This document shows, piece by piece, positions 58,082 to 64,000 of a stretch of DNA of 64,000 bases. The notes under the pieces are model-generated. The model did no database searches. It was not told the origin of the DNA and worked only from the letters and a program-made list of their open reading frames with translations. Positions within the stretch are counted from its first letter, which is position 1. Every line of letters starts with the position of its first letter. The position numbers were made by a program, and so were the translations under genes. The DNA comes from Tubiluchus corallicola (lineage: Eukaryota; Priapulida; Priapulimorpha; Priapulimorphida; Tubiluchidae): NCBI GenBank assembly GCA_030141605.1, contig JAQGDQ010000399.1:141001-205000 (forward strand), in the 5' to 3' direction.

Positions 58082-58852
58082 CTAAACACAAACAAACATG
58101 ACAAATAGAACAATAGTGAAATACCAGCAGTTTTAGAGGCTTGCTTCTCTCAACTCAAACTAAACTTAGGCAAAATTGATGAAAACATTATTTTATCAAA
58201 CGGAAGACTATTCACGCGAACAATGTTTCAAATAAGAATTCAACTACAGCAGCAAAACTGATAAATGCTTTTCTTACACCACAACTGATTTCGGATGTTT
58301 GTTGGCCAATATTTTTCAACTAATTGCGAAAACATCACGTGCGGCTATATATATAAGCCACCTTTCAATCAATCGTAAGTTTATTTCATACATAAAATGA
58401 ACGTAACAAATAAAAGACAATGTGAAAGTTGAAATTATAGTTTAAAGTAAAATACAATAAGAAGCAATCAAGTGTACATGCACATAGACTAAACTAAAAA
58501 AGAAAGTTAATGCTGAAAAAAGTAATAAAAATATAATAAAAGTAAAAAACTGTCGTGAAGAATTACGCATAGAATCTGAGAACAGCAAATCAAGGATTTG
58601 AAGACAAAAAAAATTATTATGCACATGATGTTTGTTGCTATGATACATGGTGCACATGGTGCTAAGGTGTTTGTTGCCATGGTTATGTATATCGTAAAGC
58701 TCGAATCTACAGCTTAGTGTTGAGCAATGCATATTAAATACTATAATAAATAACATACTAAAGTATCAATGAATAATAAAGAAATTGAATTTTTTAAATG
58801 CAGACCCAACATATGTCTGTTAGTTATTGTGAAGAGAACATAAACGACATTA
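58082..58852. other. Receptor intron, no feature seen
   Basis: AT-rich intron sequence with no recognised element. Confidence 0.4.
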
Positions 58853-60447
58853 CAGTAAGTCCTCGCTTAACGACTCCCCGTTTAGCGATGTTTCGTTTTA
58901 ACGACGTTGAACACCGATGACACCTTTTTCTTCACTTAACAACGCATGTTTCATTTCAACGACGATTTTTTTTACTTTGCTAAAAGCCAATTTTCGTTTA
59001 TCAACAAATATTCTACATAATTTGAAGCATTAAAATGGCACGTATTGCACTATTCTGTTTTAAAAGTGCATTAGTAACATAAAGACTGCAATTATTATAC
59101 ATGTTTTTGCTTTCCGACTGACTACTATACTAGCTGCCATTTCTATCAAGCGAGACTTGTGAACAAACTTTGTGAGAAGGAATTCTACCTGCAACCTGTT
59201 CCTATAGCAACCAGACTAGGTAGTAAATGATACAGTGTGAACAAACTTTGTGAGAAGGAATTATACCTGCAACCTGTTCCTATAGCAACCAGACTAGGTA
59301 GTAAATGATACAGTGTGAACACACTTTGTGAGAAGGAATTCTACCTGCAACCTGTTCCTATAGCAACCAGACTAGGTAGTAAATGATACAGTGTGAACAA
59401 ACTTTGTGAGAAGGAATTCTACCTGCAACCTGTTCCTATAGCAACCAGACTAGGTAGTAAATGATACAGTGTGAAAAAACTTTGTGAGAAGGAATTCTAC
59501 CTGCAACCTGTTCCTATAGCAACCAGACTAGGTAGTAAATGATACAGTGTGAACAAACTTTGTGAGAAGGAATTCTACCTGCAACCTGTTCCTATAGCAA
59601 CCAGACTAGGTAGTAAATGATACAGTGTGAACAAACTTTGTGAGAAGGAATTCTACCTGCAACCTGTTCCTATAGCAACCAGACTAGGTAGTAAATGATA
59701 CAGTGTGAACAAACTTTGTGAGAAGGAATTCTACCTGCAACCTGTTCCTATAACAACCAGACTAGGTAGTAAATAATACAGTGTGAACAAACTTTGTGGG
59801 GTTGGCCTGTTCCTATAGCAACCAGACTAGGTAGTAAATGATACAGTGTGAACAAACTTTGTGAGAAGGAATTCTACCTGCAACCTGTTCCTATAGCAAC
59901 CAGACTAGGTAGTAAATAATACAGTGTGAACAAACTTTGTGTGAAGGAATTCTACCTGCAACCTGTTCCTATAGCAACCAGACTAGGTAGTAAATAATAC
60001 AGTGTGAACAAACTTTGTGAGAAGGAATTCTACCTGCAACCTGTTCCTATAGCAACCAGACTAGGTAGTAAATAATACACCACTCTACTATGATAAAATT
60101 TCCAAGATCGCCTCATGCAGCACTTGGCTTTGAGTCTCTAGTGTTTATTGTTTAATGGCTGCCTAGGCTTAAACCTTAATGAAAGAGAAACCCTAATAAC
60201 TAGGTACGCATTGGTAAGAAAGATAGATGGATTCAAGCAAGTAGGAAGAAATTATTTAGTAGAAACCGTAAAGAAACTCATAAAACGTTTAATTCATATG
60301 ATTTAAGCAGGATTGATTTTTGTCTCCAGAACGTATCTCAATTGTTTTACATTACTTTCTACGGAAGTTGTGGTTTCGTTTAACGACGTTTCACTTAACA
60401 TCGCGTTTGCCTGGAATGCATTAGTGTTGTTAAACGAAGACTCACTG
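58853..60447. mobile_element. Tigger-like MITE expanded by an internal minisatellite
   Basis: Ends CAGTAAGTCCTCGCTTAACG and the inverse of cgttaaacgaa/gactcactg are flanked by TA on both sides. It is the same family as 33802-34518 but more than twice as long because of the array at 59150-60080. Confidence 0.88.
59150..60080. repeat. About 77-80-bp minisatellite inside the MITE, about 12 copies
   Basis: The unit gtgaacaaactttgtgagaa continues ggaattctacctgcaacctg, ttcctatagcaaccagacta and ggtagtaaatgatacag. The family member at 33802-34518 has a single diverged copy at the equivalent place (34120-34190), so the array arose after insertion from the transposon's own sequence. One unit near 59795 has an internal deletion. 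Confidence 0.92.
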
Positions 60448-60581
60448 TACCACCGTTGTACTTTAGCATGCATACATACTAACAGCAAGTTACATAAGAC
60501 ACAGCATATAAAAAAACTTTTTATATTCAAAAAAATGAAATATAATAAGAACGTTTAACTGAATTAAATGGCAATACTTAC

Positions 60582-60745
60582 TGGACATTTCAGGTCACAA
60601 ACTGTGCCTCGGTAGCCAGCACTGCAAGTACAAGCGCCGTCATATCTATTACAGGAAGCTCCATTTTTACATTTACATGTAGAATTGCAGTGTTCTCCAT
60701 AGTATCCAGAGGGGCAGGGAAGTTCACAGTGCAATCCTGTCCATC
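60582..60745 (-). CDS. Receptor exon, EGF-type module
   Basis: Phase 1 start after cactctcttttcag and phase 0 end at CCA|GTAAGT. It encodes WTGLHCELPCPSGYYGEHC, NSTCKCKNGASCNRYDGAC and TCSAGYRGTVCDLKCP. Confidence 0.93.
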
Positions 60746-60792
60746 CTGAAAAGAGAGTGAAAGGAAAGCTCAGTTGAGTGCAATAACTATGT

Positions 60793-61448
60793 GTGTACTT
60801 GCATAGCAAAATCATTCATAAGTCGGCAATTAGCTCCTCTGGTTATTCACATATCATGAATCTCCATTTCATGAGGATCATTTTGATACCAAGTTTATCA
60901 TTCTATGTTATTTCTAAGCTAAGATAATCAAAGTTGAAGTTGAGGTGCAGTCTGTGCACTAAAAATCACAATCTTAAGAAAATCGCTGTTAAAGTCAGCC
61001 ATTGTTTTTTGTCACGTTTCTTAAAAACACTTCGTAACCGCACAAATGTTGGTTGCTATGGACTTTGCAAGAGCAGAATGAAGTTACTCTTAAATCCAGT
61101 AGATGGCTCTTACTGACAAAGGACTGGGCTTCGCAACAGAAAAAAACTCGAAGCAAAATGACTGCTTCCGCGAGCTACTATCGGAGTTTGAAAATACCAA
61201 TTTACACAATTGCAGTACTAGCTCCTAGCACGAAAAATGGGTACAGTGTTATAAAATTAGATTTTTAGTATTTTTTGAACATTCTCTCTCTATATATATA
61301 TATATAAGTCGACTATATTTAGTGTTTGTTTTTATAAAAAACAAAAAATTGACATTTGACCAAATGTTTGGTACATTTTACTTTTAAGCATCATAACGTA
61401 GTTTTAACTATGCCGACTTATGGAAGGTTTTGGTTTGCAAGCAACACA
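60793..61448. mobile_element. MITE family M1, copy D
   Basis: Same orientation as copy A, from gtgtacttgcatagcaaaat to ggttttggtttgcaagcaac. It begins about 45 bases beyond the acceptor of the exon at 60582-60745. Confidence 0.8.
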
Positions 61449-62366
61449 TTTAGTAATACACAAAGCTCTAATTGACTGACCATTGCAATTATTGTTCATA
61501 CAAGCACTAACTAAAGCAAATTTAATACAATACATTAATGATTATTTGAATGGCCGCTGTGGCCAATCCTTTACCTAACTCCCTCGCGCTCCCTTTTCAG
61601 AGCTTGGACTTCCTATCCCTCTCTTTTCCATCCCCCTTTGTTCTCCTCACCCTCCCATTCTGTCCCTCTTCCTTCCCTTAATCTCCCTTTCTATTTAGCG
61701 TTTTTATAACGCGAATCATTTTCATTTTTACATTACACATGCAGTCCCCATAAATGAGGTTTTTCTTTGCACAGTTTACAGTACATAGAAGCAAAATATA
61801 AAATGATCAATATAAAAAATAAAGAACATCCTAATTAATATTACATAATATTACATAACATAATGGCGTTGAGTACTAATATTAAATATTAGTTTTATTT
61901 CTACACATGCGAGCACTCATACTTGCACTCACACATGCAAGTGCACACAATCATAAATAAGCATGTACTTATATTTAGAAACCAATTTTCACAAAAGACA
62001 CAATACTAATCATTTTATAAGAATGCAAAACAATCAACTAAACATATGTTTCATCAACCATCTACAAGTGATTTTGCATGAGAACATACCATACAGTACG
62101 GTATTGTGGAATGCACCTGGATTCAGATGCTGATTGGCTAGTTAGCATTACTTGTTGCAAAGCAACCGCTATTCCACGGCTGTTAAACTTTTCTACAATA
62201 TTTTTGCATGGCTGTAGCAGTGAAATAAACAGACCTGGGTGACTGCACTTAGTGCTGAGCTTGGGTGGCAGTCTACCGCCTTCCGTCCCTTGCATGAAAA
62301 ACATAAGCGGCAGTGTTCTGCCTTTCGTAGTGAAAGGGTTAAAACAAAAATTTCGTACATACATAC
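61449..62366. other. Receptor intron, no strong feature
   Basis: A CT-rich tract (61580-61700) is the only marked feature; no element ends or exons are recognised. Confidence 0.4.
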
Positions 62367-62479
62367 CAGCAGGACATAAGCAGAATCCACTTATATGTGA
62401 ACAGGTTGCATTTTGTAAACACCTGCATGTTTGTTGACAATTTTGACCAAATGTTCCGGCAGGGCAGATATCAGAACAT
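62367..62479 (-). CDS. Receptor exon, first visible EGF-type module
   Basis: It begins in phase 2 after ctgattatag and ends in phase 1 at GCTG|GTATGT. It encodes CSDICPAGTFGQNCQQTC, RCLQNATCSHISGFC and LCPA. A LINE 3' tail lies immediately upstream of the acceptor. The exon contributing the preceding two bases is outside the window. Confidence 0.88.
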
Positions 62480-62496
62480 CTATAATCAGATAATTA

Positions 62497-63110
62497 TTAT
62501 TATTATTATTATTGTGAGTTTATTTCGTATAAAAATATACAGTTTACAAAGATAAAGATGTTAGTAAAACAGGTAATGCGATGTTAGTAAAGTAACATAT
62601 CTACAGACATTCAACTTTATAATAACCACACATTGTAGTTCCCTTGTAATTATATTACATTATACAGTGTTGTAAGGAGCTATAATAGGTATCTTAAAAC
62701 ATAATCTTTAAATGAGTTCTTAACCTTTAATTTTACATTTTCGTTTAGATCTACAGTACAACCATATTTAAATCTTAAATTTACTTGACTGTTATTTACA
62801 TAGTAGCATAGCTTTGGAATTCTCAATGTGCAAGAGTTTACAATTTTTTTCACAAAGTTTAATTTTTGACTATTCGTTAAATAATTCGCAGGCATTGTGC
62901 CACAAAAATACATTAACAATTTGACGCTTTCATTTTGTCTAAAACCGTACATTTTTCTATAAGCTGTGTTCTATTTTACCCTAACGGCATTAACTGCATT
63001 GTTTGATACCCCCAATTTCGCATCCGTATAATAAAATGGGTAGATAATATGTATTGATCAGAGTTTTAGCTACTATGTCATAATGTGCAAATCATGTGCA
63101 TATATGAATA
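62497..63110 (-). mobile_element. LINE 3' fragment ending at an exon acceptor
   Basis: On the minus strand INTYYLPILLYGCEIGGIKQ at about 63055-62990 and then MYGFRQNESVKLLMYFCGTM and CTLRIPKLCYYVNN resemble the region after the reverse transcriptase of LINEs (the usual form is LPVLLYGCE). A stop or frame shift separates the two blocks. It ends in AATAAA and an (aat)n tail at 62497-62520, about 20 bases from the splice acceptor at 62480. Confidence 0.7.
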
Positions 63111-63367
63111 ACCAATCCTTAATGGTTTTATAACACCATTGACATACTACCAAATAATTACGTATCCAATTGTAACAATTTAAACTTCTTCTAAGTTTAG
63201 TTCGGACAAAAAAATCAATTGTACTTGTTTTATTATAATGGCAAAAACTTTCCTACAAACTGCAACAACAGAAAACATAAAAAAATTCCAGTTACAGATT
63301 GTATCATCTGTAATTTTTAAAGCGAAAACAAGAAATTGAACAAACGAAAATTCATGTCCTTTACTAA
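63111..63367. other. Unassigned, possibly more of the LINE
   Basis: No separate feature recognised. Confidence 0.35.
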
Positions 63368-64000
63368 AAATCTAAACCTTGAACTTACTAAAACCTGAAT
63401 CCTGAACTTACTAAAACCTGAATCCTGAACTTACTAAAACCTGAATCCTGAACTTACTAAAACCTGAACCCTGAACTTACTAAAACCTGAATCCTGAACT
63501 TACTGAAACCTGAACTTACTAAAACCTGAATCCTGAACTTACTAAAACCTGAACCTTGAACTTACTAAAAATCTAAACCCTGAACTTACTAAAATCTGAA
63601 CCCTGAACGTACTAAAACCTGAACCCTGAACTTACTAAAACCTGAACCCTGAACGTACTAAAACCTTAACCCTGAACTTACTAAAATCTGAACCATGAAC
63701 TTACTAAAACCTGAACCCTGAGCGTACTAAAACCTGAACCCTGAACTTACTAAAATCTGAACCCTGAACGTACTAAAACCTGAACCCTGAACTTACTAAA
63801 ACCTGAACCCTGAACTTACTAAAACCTGAACCCTGAACTTACTAAAATCTAAACCCTGAACTTACTAAAACCTGAACCCTGAACTTACTAAAACCTGAAC
63901 ACTGAACTTACTAAAACCTGAACCCTGAACTTACTAAAACCTGAACCCTAAACTTACTAAAACCTGAACCCTAAACTTACTAAAACCTGAACCCTAAACT
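63368..64000 (-). repeat. 23-bp minisatellite with donor-like motif, runs off the window
   Basis: The plus-strand unit is aacctgaaccctgaacttac followed by taa, with 16-base short forms. On the minus strand each unit reads TTTTAGTAAGTTCAGG, which includes GTAAGT, the consensus start of an intron. It lies in the receptor intron whose donor is beyond the right edge. Confidence 0.93.

Larger units (their letters stand above)
19555..62479 (-). other. MEGF10/Draper/CED-1-like receptor gene, 15 exons visible
   Basis: Fifteen exons read from high to low coordinate join in matching phases into 719 codons with no stop. The first ten encode EGF/laminin-EGF-type modules of the form CPxGxYGxxCxxxCxC and CxCxxGWxGxxC, the next a transmembrane helix, and the last four a tyrosine-rich cytoplasmic tail of about 245 residues. 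This order matches MEGF10/11, PEAR1, Draper and CED-1, surface receptors for engulfment of dying cells and debris. SCARF-type scavenger receptors are an alternative. The 5' exons (signal peptide and any EMI domain) are beyond the right edge, and the last exon is not settled. Introns total about 40 kb, are dominated by tandem arrays and transposons, and hold two plus-strand genes (28690-30061 and 47959-50464). Confidence 0.88.

Overview
The window is nuclear DNA from an invertebrate animal. It is AT-rich, its genes are split by GT-AG introns, and it is full of DNA transposons, LINE fragments, 5S-headed SINEs and very long minisatellites. An ionotropic-receptor-type glutamate receptor without an amino-terminal domain hints at a protostome, but the species cannot be fixed from the sequence.

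Four protein genes are supported. (1) Plus strand, 4728-12748: the last three exons of NTAQ1, the protein N-terminal glutamine amidohydrolase of the N-degron pathway; earlier exons lie to the left of the window. (2) Minus strand, 62479 down to 19555: fifteen phase-consistent exons (719 codons with no stop) of a MEGF10/Draper/CED-1-like receptor, with ten EGF/laminin-EGF-type exons, one transmembrane exon and four cytoplasmic exons; its 5' exons lie to the right of the window. Two plus-strand genes sit inside its introns: (3) 28690-30061, an intronless IR-type glutamate receptor, and (4) 47959-50464, an ankyrin-repeat cGAS-like receptor (Mab21/cGLR) with its catalytic acidic triad. Genes 3 and 4 each carry one apparent +1 frame break in or near an A-run.

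Layout: 1-4700, minisatellites and a LINE tail; 4728-12748, NTAQ1 with a 6.1-kb repeat-filled intron; 12749-19000, intergenic, with hAT, Tigger-like (with a nested LINE piece) and MITE insertions; 19018-62479, the receptor gene, whose introns hold most of the arrays; 62480-64000, a LINE fragment and another array.

The most unusual signal is that several minisatellites are built from splice-site sequence. About 30 units upstream of the receptor exon at 36981-37109 each copy the first 19 bases of that exon plus its acceptor. About 37 units upstream of the last NTAQ1 exon each copy its acceptor. A tandem duplication copies an NTAQ1 donor, and units at the 3' end of the receptor gene and in the arrays at 2949-4588, 51357-53259 and 63368-64000 carry strong acceptor-like or donor-like motifs. 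Other points are a solo LTR with a four-box heat-shock element, an array of AP-1/CNC-type motifs just upstream of the cGLR gene, and a palindrome with the core GACC-RTAY-GGTC shared by two otherwise different arrays.
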